A DNA stretch of 48,749 bases from Singulisphaera sp. GP187 (lineage in GTDB: Bacteria > Planctomycetota > Planctomycetia > Gemmatales > Gemmataceae). Under the pieces are notes generated by a model. That model saw nothing but the letters and a program-made list of their open reading frames with translations. It did not search any database and was not told the DNA's origin. Location of the stretch: the NCBI GenBank assembly GCA_945905925.1, contig CAMDQN010000037.1, forward strand, positions 1-48,749, in the 5' to 3' direction. Both the position numbers and the translations under genes were made by a program. Below are positions 24,720-33,543 of this stretch, piece after piece; within the stretch, counting starts at the first letter, position 1, and each line of letters opens with the position of its first letter.

Positions 24720-25819
24720 CACTCATTACTCTTTGGTGTCCCTTCAGCCTCGACCGGCAGCAGTGCGAACGCATCGCCCAAATCAGTGCGGATGCGGAGT
24801 TGCCGTGCGACCGCGCCCGCTTCCTTCGGTATGAACTTCACCACGAGCACTTGCACCGGTAGCGCGGCCGGCGCCGCGGGCATCTCGACCGTGATCCCAT
24901 CGCCGGTGCCGTCCACACCCACGATCTTGAACGGCTTCGCGGCCCGAACCAGAACCCGCTGCGTGACGAACTCGCCCACCTTCGCCTCCAACCGTACCTT
25001 CCCGGGTGCGAGTTCGAGCGGTGCCACGATGGTGCCCGTCACGCCGATGTGAACCAGCGGGTTCGTCGCGTCGTTGGTCTTCAGCGTGATCTGCTCCGAG
25101 ATTGGCCCAGGCACCGAGTTCCCGTTGAGCGACACGTCCACCTGATACTCCACACCACCGCGAAGCGGCCCGCCGCGACTCGCCTCCGAAAGTTTCACCT
25201 CGAATGGGTACGTGCCCTGCACCACTTCGGTGATCTTCCAGTCGCGCGACCGGCCCGAGTACTTCACCTGCACGGACTGGTTCAGTCGCGTGCCCTGCGG
25301 GACGGTGCCGAAGCTCACCGCACCGGGGTTGACGCTCACGTCCGTGCGACTCGTCGCAGAGACACGGATGACGGCCGTCGAGACAAACTTCGGCCCGACC
25401 GTGACGTAGAAGGTCTGCGCGTTCTGTCCGACGAACTTGGCAGTGTTCATCGTGACCGTAAGTTCAGCCGTCTCATTGGGTTGAAGCACCTTCGTCATCG
25501 GGACGTAATCGAGGCACGAGCAACTCTTCCGCACGTCCATGATCTGCATCGGCACGTCATAGAGGTTCGTGATGGTGAACTTGTGGATGCAAAGCGTGCC
25601 GTGCGGCACGTCGCCGAAGTTGTGGGTGATGATCGCGGGCGCGGTCTGCTCGCGGTTCGTAGCGATGTCGGGCAGGAAAAACTTGTTCGCCCACGGCACC
25701 ACCTGTGCAGGCTGCGCCGGTGGAGCCGGCGGCACAGGCTGTGCCGCAAGCCCGACAGTCGTCAAACTCAACCCGAAAACCGCGACCGCGACCGCGATCG
25801 AACGTAGTACCCGTTTCAT
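24719..25819 (-). CDS. Secreted DUF1573 protein
   Basis: A 366-residue exported protein. The signal peptide covers residues about 1-26 (MKRVLRSIAVAVAVFGLSLT), followed by a Pro/Ala/Gln linker. The first Ig-like domain carries the DUF1573 signature: FGDVPHGTLCIHKFTITNLY, then the vicinal cysteines RKSCSCLDY and LQPNETAELTVTMN. A second similar strand set begins FGTVPQGTRLNQSVQVKY, and a third is VRLEAKVGEFVTQRVLV. The family is common in planctomycetes and Bacteroidetes and is presumed to be a surface or periplasmic structural protein. The ATG at 25819 has GGAGAG upstream; an ATG five codons earlier is less likely. Confidence 0.87.
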   Translation of the reverse strand: MKRVLRSIAVAVAVFGLSLTTVGLAAQPVPPAPPAQPAQVVPWANKFFLPDIATNREQTAPAIITHNFGDVPHGTLCIHKFTITNLYDVPMQIMDVRKSCSCLDYVPMTKVLQPNETAELTVTMNTAKFVGQNAQTFYVTVGPKFVSTAVIRVSATSRTDVSVNPGAVSFGTVPQGTRLNQSVQVKYSGRSRDWKITEVVQGTYPFEVKLSEASRGGPLRGGVEYQVDVSLNGNSVPGPISEQITLKTNDATNPLVHIGVTGTIVAPLELAPGKVRLEAKVGEFVTQRVLVRAAKPFKIVGVDGTGDGITVEMPAAPAALPVQVLVVKFIPKEAGAVARQLRIRTDLGDAFALLPVEAEGTPKSNE

Positions 25820-25840
25820 TGCTCGGCTCTCCATGCCGCC

Positions 25841-25931
25841 TTCGAATATGGTCCGCCGCTCCGTGGCGGTGGTGTCTGTCGTTGCACAAACCTCAAAAAA
25901 GACCACCGCGGAGCGGCGGACCACATTCGAA
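25841..25931. repeat. Inverted repeat upstream of the DUF1573 gene
   Basis: TTCGAATATGGTCCGCCGCT on the left is mirrored by AGCGGCGGACCACATTCGAA on the right; the full arms are about 32 bases with three mismatches around a 28-base spacer. It sits just upstream of the DUF1573 start codon and downstream of the sugar isomerase 3' end, so it may terminate read-through. Confidence 0.85.
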
Positions 25932-26053
25932 GCGGCGATTCCTACATCGGCGGGCAAGGGTTCTGGCTCACAACGAACGGAGCCGACGCGACGTATCGCG
26001 TCGGCTCCGATGTTGGAGATTTGATGTGGTCGCTACGGACGGTACAGTTCGCT

Positions 26054-26914
26054 TTACCCGCAACACGTGCCGGCACCGCTCAACTGCTCCTTGATGAACT
26101 TGATACCTTTCGTGTACACGTCTTCGGGTGAGGGGAACAGATCGCGCCACACCTTCGTCGCAGCGGCGAGGTCGGGCAGCGCGCGGCCGAATGCCTCGAT
26201 CGTCATCCACCCGTCGTACTTGATCTCGGCGAGTGCGGCGAACGTGTCATCCCAGTTGACCTGCCCGGTGCCGGGCGTGCCGCGATCGTTCTCGCTGATG
26301 TGAACGTGCGCGAGTACCGGCGCAACGGTGCGAATCGCGGCTGCTGGGTCTTTCTCCTCGATGTGCGCGTGGAAACTGTCGTACATGGTGCGCAGGTTGG
26401 GGTGATCGACCATCTTCACAAGTTCAACGGCTTGCGCCGCGGTGGTGATGAGGTAGCACTCAAAGCGGTTGAGGTACTCGACGGCCATCATCAGGTTCGC
26501 TTGCTTCGCGAACTCCGCGGCTTGTCGAAGTACATCGGCGGAGCGTTTCTTCTCGTCGGCGGTCGGCCCTGTGCCGGAGAACTCACCGATCGCGGAGTGG
26601 TACGGCCCACAGACGGCTTCCGCACCAAGTACGTGGTTGATCTCGACGACATTCTTGAGCCACTCGATGGCCTTCTGCCGGGTCGCGGCATCGGGACTAA
26701 TCGCGTTCGTGTCCTTCGTGAGAATGGTGACGGTGGTACACTTCAGCCCGAGTTTGTCGAGTTCGGCGCGAATGGGTTTGTAGTCGGCCGGCGTGCCACC
26801 GAAAACCGGTATCTCGACGCCGTCGAACCCCGCGGCCTTGAGTTTGGCGAGCAGGGGAAAGTGTTCGCTGGTCACACCGCCGGTCCAGAGGAGCAGGTTC
26901 ATTCCGAGTTTCAT
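26054..26914 (-). CDS. Sugar phosphate isomerase/epimerase (tagatose-3-epimerase/hydroxypyruvate isomerase-like)
   Basis: A 286-residue TIM-barrel protein of the xylose-isomerase-like AP_endonuc_2 family. The metal-ligand series is recognisable: Glu in VEYLNRFECY, Asp in MYDSFHAHIEE, His in HVHISENDRGTPGTGQVNW, and Glu in MTIEAFGRAL. That last pair of motifs is close to D-tagatose/D-psicose 3-epimerases and hydroxypyruvate isomerases. It likely interconverts a ketose or related sugar in the cytoplasm; the exact substrate is not decidable. ATG 26914 (MKLGMNLLLW) begins at the first barrel strand. The C-terminus has an unusual GTCCG tail. Confidence 0.87.
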   Translation of the reverse strand: MKLGMNLLLWTGGVTSEHFPLLAKLKAAGFDGVEIPVFGGTPADYKPIRAELDKLGLKCTTVTILTKDTNAISPDAATRQKAIEWLKNVVEINHVLGAEAVCGPYHSAIGEFSGTGPTADEKKRSADVLRQAAEFAKQANLMMAVEYLNRFECYLITTAAQAVELVKMVDHPNLRTMYDSFHAHIEEKDPAAAIRTVAPVLAHVHISENDRGTPGTGQVNWDDTFAALAEIKYDGWMTIEAFGRALPDLAAATKVWRDLFPSPEDVYTKGIKFIKEQLSGAGTCCG

Positions 26915-26992
26915 GGCGAGTCTCCGGTTGAGGTTGGGTGGCATTGTCCGCAAGCGCGAACCGCCCGGCAACAGGCAAAACGGGTATACTTA

Positions 26993-27039
26993 GCCGCTTG
27001 CGGCTTCGCGGGAACCGCGCCCGCGAAGCCGCGAGCGGC
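26993..27039. repeat. 20-bp inverted repeat with a seven-base loop
   Basis: GCCGCTTGCGGCTTCGCGGG at 26993-27012 pairs with 27020-27039 with one mismatch. It lies 37 bases before the ATG at 27076 in the gap between divergent genes, so it may serve as an mRNA leader hairpin. Confidence 0.8.
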
Positions 27040-27098
27040 GGAAGACTTGCGAATACCGACTGAGGGGCCGTAGCCATGGCCGTTTACTTCGTGTATCG

Positions 27099-27458
27099 GT
27101 GCCACGAGGGGCGCCCAGCGAGAAGCGCGTCCGGCGATTCGAGTACGACACCGTGCTCGACTGGGCAAAAGCCGCGTGGAAACTACACGTCACGCGAGAG
27201 GAAGCAAACGAGTACGGCAACCAACTCCTCACCGGGCTGGACACGGACGCGTTCCACACACTGTTTACCCCCTACGACGGTTACCCGATGCCGCACCGCC
27301 CGCGCAACATGGCGGACGTAAAGCGGTGGTTCGACGCATGCTACTGCGAAGAGACGGCGCACGGACCACACCACATCCAGTGCCTCACCGAGCGGGGCGA
27401 TAACCAGCAGGCGGTCTATGTGTTCGACGACCACTACCGCGCGAAGAAGACGGGGTAA
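27099..27458 (+). CDS. Small conserved protein, N-terminus probably frameshifted
   Basis: A 119-residue frame read from GTG 27099. It has no named domain; notable parts are RRFEYDTVLDWAKAAWKLH, GLDTDAFHTLFTP and a His/Cys-rich patch (ACYCEETAHGPHHIQC). A better start exists in another frame: ATG 27076 gives MAVYFVYRCHEG, which runs into GAPSEKRVRRF of this frame if the GGGG run near 27107-27111 had one more G. The intact protein would then start at 27076 and be about 127 residues. Whether the shift is real or a sequencing error is unknown. Function unknown. Confidence 0.6.
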   Translation: MPRGAPSEKRVRRFEYDTVLDWAKAAWKLHVTREEANEYGNQLLTGLDTDAFHTLFTPYDGYPMPHRPRNMADVKRWFDACYCEETAHGPHHIQCLTERGDNQQAVYVFDDHYRAKKTG

Positions 27459-27673
27459 GGCCGACTTCCTTCTGCTAGACGGTTTGGAACTCCCCGCGAG
27501 CGAATCCGATGCGCCAGCACCCAAGTTGCCGAAAACGAATCGTGCCGAACACCCCGGCGACGGCGCGCGCTACTTCGGGAGCACGTGAATGCGCGGCGCG
27601 GGAGCCGCAAAGCATGGCCCCTTCGGGTCCGACGCTATAACCACTCTGACCAACACCCACAGGAGTTACCCAC

Positions 27674-28099
27674 ATGTTCCGTTCGTTGCTCGTCGCAGCA
27701 CTCGTGGCCGTCGTGTTCGTTCCGTTCGCTGTCGCGGAAGAACCAAAGAAAGAACCGGTAAAACCCACCGTCAACATCTTCGCGTCGAATAACGACGCCA
27801 CACTCGCGAAACAGTCGCCCGAGAACGGCGTTATCGCGTCAGCGAAGGCGTGGGATAAACTCGTGAAAGTGTGGGACGTCAAGGGCGCGCCGAAGGTGGA
27901 CTTCGACAAGGAAATTCTCATCGTCGCCACCACCGTCGGAAGCCGGATCAGCGTCACCCCGAAGCTCGACGACAAAGGCGACCTCAAGATCGCGGCCATC
28001 GCCACCGCCGATTTCGGAGAGGGTTTCCGCTACGTGATTAAGTCCGTGAGCAAGGATGGCGTGAAGACCGTCAACGGCAAGACACTGCCGAAGGAATGA
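27674..28099 (+). CDS. Small secreted protein of unknown function
   Basis: A 141-residue protein with a clear signal peptide (MFRSLLVAALVAVVFVPFAVA, here about residues 1-21) followed by a Lys/Glu/Pro-rich linker. The mature part holds alternating strands (KVDFDKEILIVATTVGS, ISVTPKLDDKGDLKIAAIAT, FRYVIKSVSKDGVKTVNG) consistent with a small beta-sandwich. No catalytic motif is visible. AGGAG stands eight bases before the ATG. The 215 bases upstream hold no other gene. It is convergent with the LEDRTVPS protein across a hairpin. Confidence 0.75.
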   Translation: MFRSLLVAALVAVVFVPFAVAEEPKKEPVKPTVNIFASNNDATLAKQSPENGVIASAKAWDKLVKVWDVKGAPKVDFDKEILIVATTVGSRISVTPKLDDKGDLKIAAIATADFGEGFRYVIKSVSKDGVKTVNGKTLPKE

Positions 28100-28128
28100 G
28101 GAGAAGAAGCCACTCGCAAGAGTTTTTG

Positions 28129-28190
28129 GTCGGAACCTGAGCGCCAGCGAGGTGCAACCGTACGATCCTCGCTGGCGCTCAGGCTCCGAC
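28129..28190. terminator. 24-bp stem-loop between convergent genes
   Basis: GTCGGAACCTGAGCGCCAGC... (28129-28152) pairs with 28167-28190 with a single mismatch and a 14-base loop. TGAGCGCCAGCGAGG is the core. It follows the small secreted protein by 29 bases and precedes the 3' end of the LEDRTVPS gene by 33 bases, so it can terminate both. Confidence 0.82.
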
Positions 28191-28223
28191 TCACACTCTC
28201 CACAGATCCCGGACCGACCCACG

Positions 28224-30638
28224 TCACGGCGTCACGGTCACCTGGAACGTGATCTCGGTGAATGACCCATCCAGGTCGGTCGCGCGCACCGTGATGGTCG
28301 TCATCCCCGCCGTCATCGGATCGACCGTCAACGTGCCCGACATCGCGCCCGTTCCCACGGTCGCGGTCGCGACGCCCGGCGAACTGCTGCTCGCGGTGAA
28401 GACCATCCGGTCGATCGCTTCCAGTTCGCTCACGTCGGTCGCGAGCACCACATCGGTAGCGTTGATGTTGGCCGGGAAACTGGCCGTGTTCGCCCCGCTG
28501 CGCACCGGGAACGGTTCCGCACCCGGAAGGTCCACCCCCAACCCCGATAACGTCGAGAGCGTGCTGTTAATGGTGTTCAACGTTTGCTGGCCGCCGTTCA
28601 TCACCTGCCCGAACACCGTGAACCCACCGTTCTGCGCGTCCAGGTTGGTCGAGTTGTCGGCCAGGTTGAAGAAGAACTCCTTCGTCGCGCTGTTGGGGTT
28701 GCCACCGGTCTTGGCCATCGCGATCGTGCCACGCGTGTTCGACACGCCCGGTTCGTTCGTGATCGCGGCCATCGCCGTGATCGGTGGGAACGCGGTCGCC
28801 GTGGTCGTCCCGGCGTCGTTGAACCCGAACCCGCCGCCCTGGAGTACGAAGTCCGGCGCGAGCCGGTGGAACACGGAGGTGTCGTAGTCGTACGCGAGGA
28901 AGTTGGTCACCGTTCCAGGCGTCTGGGTAGCGAACAGGTTCACGTCGATAGTCGCGGTCTGAAGGGCGCCCGCCGCCCCCGTAGGGGCCGTGGTCGTGAA
29001 CCGGACGACGCGTTCCGCGTCGGCGAACGTGCCGGTGAGCGCGGTGGCGAGGTCGAACGTCAGGTTCGGATCGCTCGCTGCCGGGGTCTGATCGGCGATG
29101 TCGTTGGCAACGGTCGGCGCGGTGTTGCGCGTGAAGGTTTGGGCGAACGTCGCGCCGACGTTGCCGAGCGCGTCCAGGGCGCGGACCGCGAAGCTCTTCG
29201 GGCCGATGGCCAGCGCGATGCCCGCGAAGCTGAACGTCCCGTTCGCCGCGGCGGTCGTCTCCATGAGCGGCGTGCCGCTGCCCGGTGTGCCCGGAACCGT
29301 GACCGCGAACAGCCGCACGGTCGCGCCGACCTCGGTCGTGCCACTCAGGGTCACCATACTCGCGTCGGTGCGGAGATCGCCAGTCGTGCCACTATCGGAA
29401 GTCGTGGCGAGGTCGAACGTCGCAACGAGCGGTGCCGTGACATCCACGACGAGGTTCGCGGGGGGTGCGATGCCGACGTTGCCGGCTGGGTCGGTAGCGA
29501 TCGCGGTGATCGAGTAGGTGCCGGCGAGGAGTATGTCGATCACGTCCGCGGTCCATATGCCGCTGGTCACGGTCGCGGTGTACGTCCTGCCGTTCACGGT
29601 CACTCGCACGCCCGCGGTCGGGTCGCTCACGGTGCCCGTGACCGTCGGCGTGGTGTCGTTGGTCGTCAGCGGATTCGTTACGATGGTCGGGACCACACTA
29701 TCGAACGTCAGCGTGACCGTATTCGACACGAGGTTCCCATTCAGCGCAGCGTCGGTCGCGCCGCCGGCTGTGGCCGTTACGCTCACGTCCCCCTGCGCCG
29801 TGGGTGTCACCTGAACGGCGAACGTCCGCGCGTCCGTCGCGGTGAACGCGGTTACCGTGCCATTGGTCACGGTCAGGTCCGACGCGTCGAACCCGGTCAC
29901 GTCCTCGTTGAAGGTCACCGCGAACGCGATCGGGTTTGCGTTCGTTGGGTTCGCCGCCAAAGTGGTGACGGTCGCCGTGGGCGCCACGGTGTCCGGGACC
30001 ACGGGTGGCGATGGCGCGGGTTGCACGCCGGCGGTGAACCCGACCACAGCCCGACGCGCGAGCGTGGATCCGCGATTGTCGAAGAAGTCGTTGCCCGACG
30101 GGTTGGTCAGCCCGAACTGCACCGCCCCGATGCTCGCCGCGACCACCTGATCGTCGCCCACACCGGTGTTCAGCGACACGAAACGGCGGAACACCGAGGC
30201 GTGCAAAATCGCGGTGTCGTTGCCCACACCGGTGTCCAGGATCGTCGCCGACCGGTGACCCGCACCAGACACACCCAACATGTCGTTCCCGTCCCCCGTG
30301 TCCGCGTTCAGCGTGCCACGGTTCCGCGTGCCCGTCACGATCAGGGTGTCGTCGCCACCGTGCATCCGAACGTACAGGTCACGCGTGATTCCTCCGAACG
30401 ACACCGGACCGACGCGCCCGTTGATCGTGGTATCCGCGTCCAGCGCGCGGACCGTCACGCTCCGGGCACCGGTGCCGGTGATCTGGATCTGGTTCCCGGC
30501 GTCGTCGCCCGCGACGTACAGCGTTCCGTCGAACACCAACGCCTGCACGTTACCCGACGGAACCGTCCGGTCCTCCAGGCACTCCACACGCGGCACGAAC
30601 CGCGTTGCCTTCTTCCCGCCGTGTCCACCCGAATTCAT
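28224..30638 (-). CDS. Surface protein with LEDRTVPS motif, Ig-like repeats and a cyclophilin domain
   Basis: An 804-residue protein. The N-terminus has no ordinary signal but carries the planctomycete motif CLEDRTVPSGN (residues about 20-30) that marks many cell-surface proteins. Residues about 30-200 hold Gly/Asp-rich repeats (GGDDTLIVTG, GDGNDMLGVSG, GVGNDTAIL). Residues about 215-530 contain Ig-like units (VAPTATVTTLAANP, FAVTFNEDVTGFDASDLTVTN). A cyclophilin-type peptidyl-prolyl isomerase domain follows at about 545-720, with FHR at 590-592 (VFHRLAPDFVLQGGGF), RGTIAMAKTGGNPNSATKEF and FTVFGQVMNGG. A last strand-rich Ig-like domain ends the protein. A proline isomerase on a surface protein is unusual. 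It probably folds or modifies other envelope proteins; that is inference. Confidence 0.87.
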   Translation of the reverse strand: MNSGGHGGKKATRFVPRVECLEDRTVPSGNVQALVFDGTLYVAGDDAGNQIQITGTGARSVTVRALDADTTINGRVGPVSFGGITRDLYVRMHGGDDTLIVTGTRNRGTLNADTGDGNDMLGVSGAGHRSATILDTGVGNDTAILHASVFRRFVSLNTGVGDDQVVAASIGAVQFGLTNPSGNDFFDNRGSTLARRAVVGFTAGVQPAPSPPVVPDTVAPTATVTTLAANPTNANPIAFAVTFNEDVTGFDASDLTVTNGTVTAFTATDARTFAVQVTPTAQGDVSVTATAGGATDAALNGNLVSNTVTLTFDSVVPTIVTNPLTTNDTTPTVTGTVSDPTAGVRVTVNGRTYTATVTSGIWTADVIDILLAGTYSITAIATDPAGNVGIAPPANLVVDVTAPLVATFDLATTSDSGTTGDLRTDASMVTLSGTTEVGATVRLFAVTVPGTPGSGTPLMETTAAANGTFSFAGIALAIGPKSFAVRALDALGNVGATFAQTFTRNTAPTVANDIADQTPAASDPNLTFDLATALTGTFADAERVVRFTTTAPTGAAGALQTATIDVNLFATQTPGTVTNFLAYDYDTSVFHRLAPDFVLQGGGFGFNDAGTTTATAFPPITAMAAITNEPGVSNTRGTIAMAKTGGNPNSATKEFFFNLADNSTNLDAQNGGFTVFGQVMNGGQQTLNTINSTLSTLSGLGVDLPGAEPFPVRSGANTASFPANINATDVVLATDVSELEAIDRMVFTASSSSPGVATATVGTGAMSGTLTVDPMTAGMTTITVRATDLDGSFTEITFQVTVTP

Positions 30639-30868
30639 GTTTCGTCCAACTCTTTGTGAGGTTGTCGTGCGGTTTCGAGCGGAACCGTTCTCGGTATTCT
30701 AAACGGAAGCGTGGTTCCTCGCGGACCGCGCCGGGCAGGATTCAATCGATTGTGTCGGCCGAGAGTACTGGGCCGGAGTCAAGAAAAATGGACCGCGACT
30801 CACGGCGGTTCGCTCCCGTGTGTGGGTTGTAGCGGGACTTGAGCCGAATGTGCGCGATTCCGTTGGGT

Positions 30869-32017
30869 TCACCCCGGACAGACGCCGTTCGCCTCCGTGG
30901 GCACCAGCACCTGCTGTAACTCGCGCGGACCGCGCGTGTTGTCCAGCACGTACTTCTGAAAGTGATAGACGCGTTCCTCCCGCGTCCCAATCACGCCCGC
31001 GTGAGGGCTACATTCCATTCCGCGCTGCACGCTCCCGTAGATCGAGCCGTCTTCGGCGAACACCTTCTTGCCGATAACCATTGCAATCGCCCGGAGCGTG
31101 CGGAACAGCACCCACGCAAACGGGTTCGCGCGGTGCCCGCGGAGCGTGAAGAAGATGCACCGGTAGCGGCACGAGGCCGGGCCGGTGGGAAACACGCACT
31201 GCATCATGCGGAACGGGTCGAGCGTACTGCCGGTCGCGTGTGGGTGCAGGACGCGGTGCCAGTACTCGTTCGTCACCGGGTGCCCTAACCGGCGCACGAT
31301 CCACTCCTGCATGCGCCCACCGAAGTCGCGCGGCTGGACCGTCTTGAACGATGTAAACTGGTCGGTCAACTCGTGCCACGCGTTCTCTTCCGGCGGGAAA
31401 TCCTTGAACGTGTACGGGTGGACTTGCGGGATGTGGTACGACTCCAGCGAGTTCTCAAGTACCACCTTCCAGTTGCACGGAAAGTCTTTCTCCCAGGTCG
31501 CCGCGTACCGGTACGCGCCTCCGTAATCTTGCCAGGCGTCCCACACGGGACTGAGCCACTCGCGGAGGGGTCGAGGGTTGTCACTGAAGTTAACGAACAC
31601 GAGGTCGCCGCAGGTGTCCAACTGGAACCGGCGCAGACAGGCGGTGTCGCGGTCCCACGGGCGGAACGCCTTCGCGTCGGGGATCTTCCCGGTTCCGCCG
31701 TCCTTGTTGAACTCCCACCCGTGGTACTGGCAACGGAGCTTCTCCGTGTTGCCCTTCGCTTTGTCCGTGAGCCGACTGTGCCGGTGCGGGCAGACGTTCA
31801 GGAACGCGCGCAACTCACCGTCGAAGTTGCGGATGATGGTCGGGGTTTCGAGCAGGTCGAATGTGAGGAAGTCGCCGGGCTTCGCGAGTTCCGATTTCGC
31901 CGCGAGCGGGTGCCACACGGGCTGAAAAAGGTGCCGCAGTTCGGCCCGGTATTGTTCTTCGGACGCGTAGTGGTGCGGGCGTAACAGGTGTCGGAGGTGG
32001 TGCTGGTTGGTAAACAT
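30869..32017 (-). CDS. Rieske aromatic-ring-hydroxylating oxygenase, alpha subunit-like
   Basis: A 382-residue oxygenase component. The Rieske centre is CPHRH (C76, H78) and CQYHGW (C96, H99). The catalytic domain carries the mononuclear iron ligands H195 and H200 in LENSLESYHIPQVHP, as in ring-hydroxylating dioxygenases and choline/betaine-type monooxygenases. It needs an electron supply from a reductase or ferredoxin, none of which is adjacent. The substrate could be an aromatic ring, a sterol-like ring or a quaternary amine. ATG 32017 is preferred; the frame to 32158 reads through repeat sequence. The 230 bases on its downstream side (30639-30868) show nothing I can identify. Confidence 0.85.
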   Translation of the reverse strand: MFTNQHHLRHLLRPHHYASEEQYRAELRHLFQPVWHPLAAKSELAKPGDFLTFDLLETPTIIRNFDGELRAFLNVCPHRHSRLTDKAKGNTEKLRCQYHGWEFNKDGGTGKIPDAKAFRPWDRDTACLRRFQLDTCGDLVFVNFSDNPRPLREWLSPVWDAWQDYGGAYRYAATWEKDFPCNWKVVLENSLESYHIPQVHPYTFKDFPPEENAWHELTDQFTSFKTVQPRDFGGRMQEWIVRRLGHPVTNEYWHRVLHPHATGSTLDPFRMMQCVFPTGPASCRYRCIFFTLRGHRANPFAWVLFRTLRAIAMVIGKKVFAEDGSIYGSVQRGMECSPHAGVIGTREERVYHFQKYVLDNTRGPRELQQVLVPTEANGVCPG

Positions 32018-32026
32018 CTTGGGGAA

Positions 32027-32158
32027 TTTGGAGTGTGGAATTCGGAACGCGGAACAGTAGGATAGTTCGGCCGGGCCGGGAGACTTCCTAATCCCCCCAA
32101 ATCCCGTGATTTCTATCGCATGTTCCGCATTACGCAATCGGGAGAATCCGCAATTCAT
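32027..32158. repeat. Imperfect inverted repeat upstream of the Rieske oxygenase
   Basis: GAATTTGGAGTGTGGAATTC then GGAACGCGGAACA on the left faces TGTTCCGCATTACGCAATC... on the right. Many mismatches separate the arms, so it may be an old copy of a GGAATTCGGAA-type element. It lies between the SppA-like gene's 3' end and the oxygenase start. Confidence 0.45.
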
Positions 32159-32181
32159 ACACCCGCGGTCGGATTCTGCCG

Positions 32182-33204
32182 TTACTTTCCGCCCAACTTC
32201 TCAATCGAGAGTTCCGGCTGCCACAGGCTCAGGAAGGTGGGGATCTTCGCGCGATCGAGACCCGGCAGGCTCGGGAACAACCCCGATCCTTGCAACGGGA
32301 CGTTCGCGGTGATTGCATAAACGGAGCGCGCCGGGTCGTTGCCGCGGCGATACATCACGACGCCGGGTCGGGCCGTGAGGCCCGGGCAACCCAACTGCCC
32401 GGCCAACTGGAGCGCCTCATCTAAGTCGCCGATGTGATCCACCAAACCTTTCAGTTTCGCCTGCGAACCGGTGAAGATGCGTCCGTCGAACGTCGTCGCG
32501 TCGGTCGCGGTCGGGCGAGCCCGCTGCACGTCCGCGACGAGTTGCTTGTGGAACTCATCGGCCATCGCCTGGAGCAGTTGCTTCTCGCCCTCGGTCAGTG
32601 CGCGGGCGCTGGTACCGATATCGGCGAACTCGCCGGTCTTGATCGGCTGCGGGATCACGTTGAACTGGGCCATCAAGTCGCGCAGATTGAACAGGTTCAG
32701 GATCACGCCGACGCCGCCGGTCACGGTCGCTGGACCCGCGACGATCTGGTCAGCGCCCGACGCGAGGAAATACGCGCCGCCGGTCGCGGTATCCATCAGA
32801 CATGCGACCACCGGTAACCGGGTACGTTCCTTGAATCGTTCCAGGTCGTGGCGCATCGAAATACACGCGGCGACGCCCCCGCCGGGACTGTTGATGCGGA
32901 GTACGACAGCCTTGACGCACGGGTCGCACGTGGCGGCTTCGAGCTTCTCGCGGAACAACGCAACCGGGTTCTCACCGCACGACAGCGGCCCGACAAACGG
33001 GGTGTTGAGGATGAGGCCATCCACGTCGATGATCGCGACGCGGCTCCGACCTCCCTGCACCACGACCGGTTTGACGGGGCCGGCGCTAGGACTGACCGGG
33101 GGCGCGTCGAGCCGGGTTTCCACCTTCGTGTTCAAAACGAACCGGTCGTTTTTGCACCCCACCAAGAGCGGGGTTACGAAAAGAACGAGGAGAAAACTGC
33201 GCAT
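32182..33204 (-). CDS. SppA-like (S49) lipoprotein, catalytic dyad not conserved
   Basis: A 340-residue protein of the S49 signal-peptide-peptidase fold. The lipobox LLVGC17 makes it a lipoprotein rather than an integral membrane protease. The oxyanion region INSPGGGV (105-112) is present. Aligned to Bacillus SppA, the nucleophile position reads T-G-G (Thr141 for Ser147) and the general-base position reads FAD (Ala194 for Lys199 in HKD). Both dyad residues are therefore replaced, suggesting a non-proteolytic scaffold or a Thr-dependent variant. The alignment was done by eye but is gap-free across the Ser site. It is divergent from the synthase operon. Confidence 0.82.
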   Translation of the reverse strand: MRSFLLVLFVTPLLVGCKNDRFVLNTKVETRLDAPPVSPSAGPVKPVVVQGGRSRVAIIDVDGLILNTPFVGPLSCGENPVALFREKLEAATCDPCVKAVVLRINSPGGGVAACISMRHDLERFKERTRLPVVACLMDTATGGAYFLASGADQIVAGPATVTGGVGVILNLFNLRDLMAQFNVIPQPIKTGEFADIGTSARALTEGEKQLLQAMADEFHKQLVADVQRARPTATDATTFDGRIFTGSQAKLKGLVDHIGDLDEALQLAGQLGCPGLTARPGVVMYRRGNDPARSVYAITANVPLQGSGLFPSLPGLDRAKIPTFLSLWQPELSIEKLGGK

Positions 33205-33406
33205 GGACCGTCCCTGTTTCCGATCAGTGGATGGCGACCTCTTCCCCGGTCTTATCGGCACAACCACCCTTGCCGAATGACCGTAATTCCGGCACAACAG
33301 AGGCACTCACTACAACCCACCCCGACACAGTGTGTCAACGACGATGTTCCTGGGATTCCGGTTTGCACTAAGTCCCATTACACCATAAGTCTCCACACTG
33401 CCCAGT

Positions 33407-33435
33407 TTGCCAAACCGACTCGGGCTTCTGATAAT
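33407..33435 (+). promoter_or_regulatory. Candidate sigma-70-type promoter for the synthase locus
   Basis: TTGCCA (33407-33412) and GATAAT (33430-33435) are separated by exactly 17 bases, each box one mismatch from consensus. Transcription would begin near 33442, giving a leader of about 100 bases to the ATG at 33544. The remaining divergent gap (33205-33543) holds no other feature I can support. Confidence 0.5.
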
Positions 33436-33543
33436 ATCTGTTGAGGCGTGGCCGGTTTCCGGTGCTTGCGCCATTGGTACCGGAGCGTGTCCCGGTGTGC
33501 CAACGTCCCCCCAGGACAGGAGGTCCAGCCTTCGAGGCGAGTG

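Noticed and set aside
28584-30659. Open frame of 691 codons on the plus strand
   Set aside because: Antisense to the LEDRTVPS/cyclophilin gene and made of Arg/Gly/His-rich sequence with no domain.
33448-33543. GTG at 33448 as the synthase start
   Set aside because: Only about six bases after the predicted transcription start and without a ribosome binding site; ATG 33544 has GAGGCGAG upstream.
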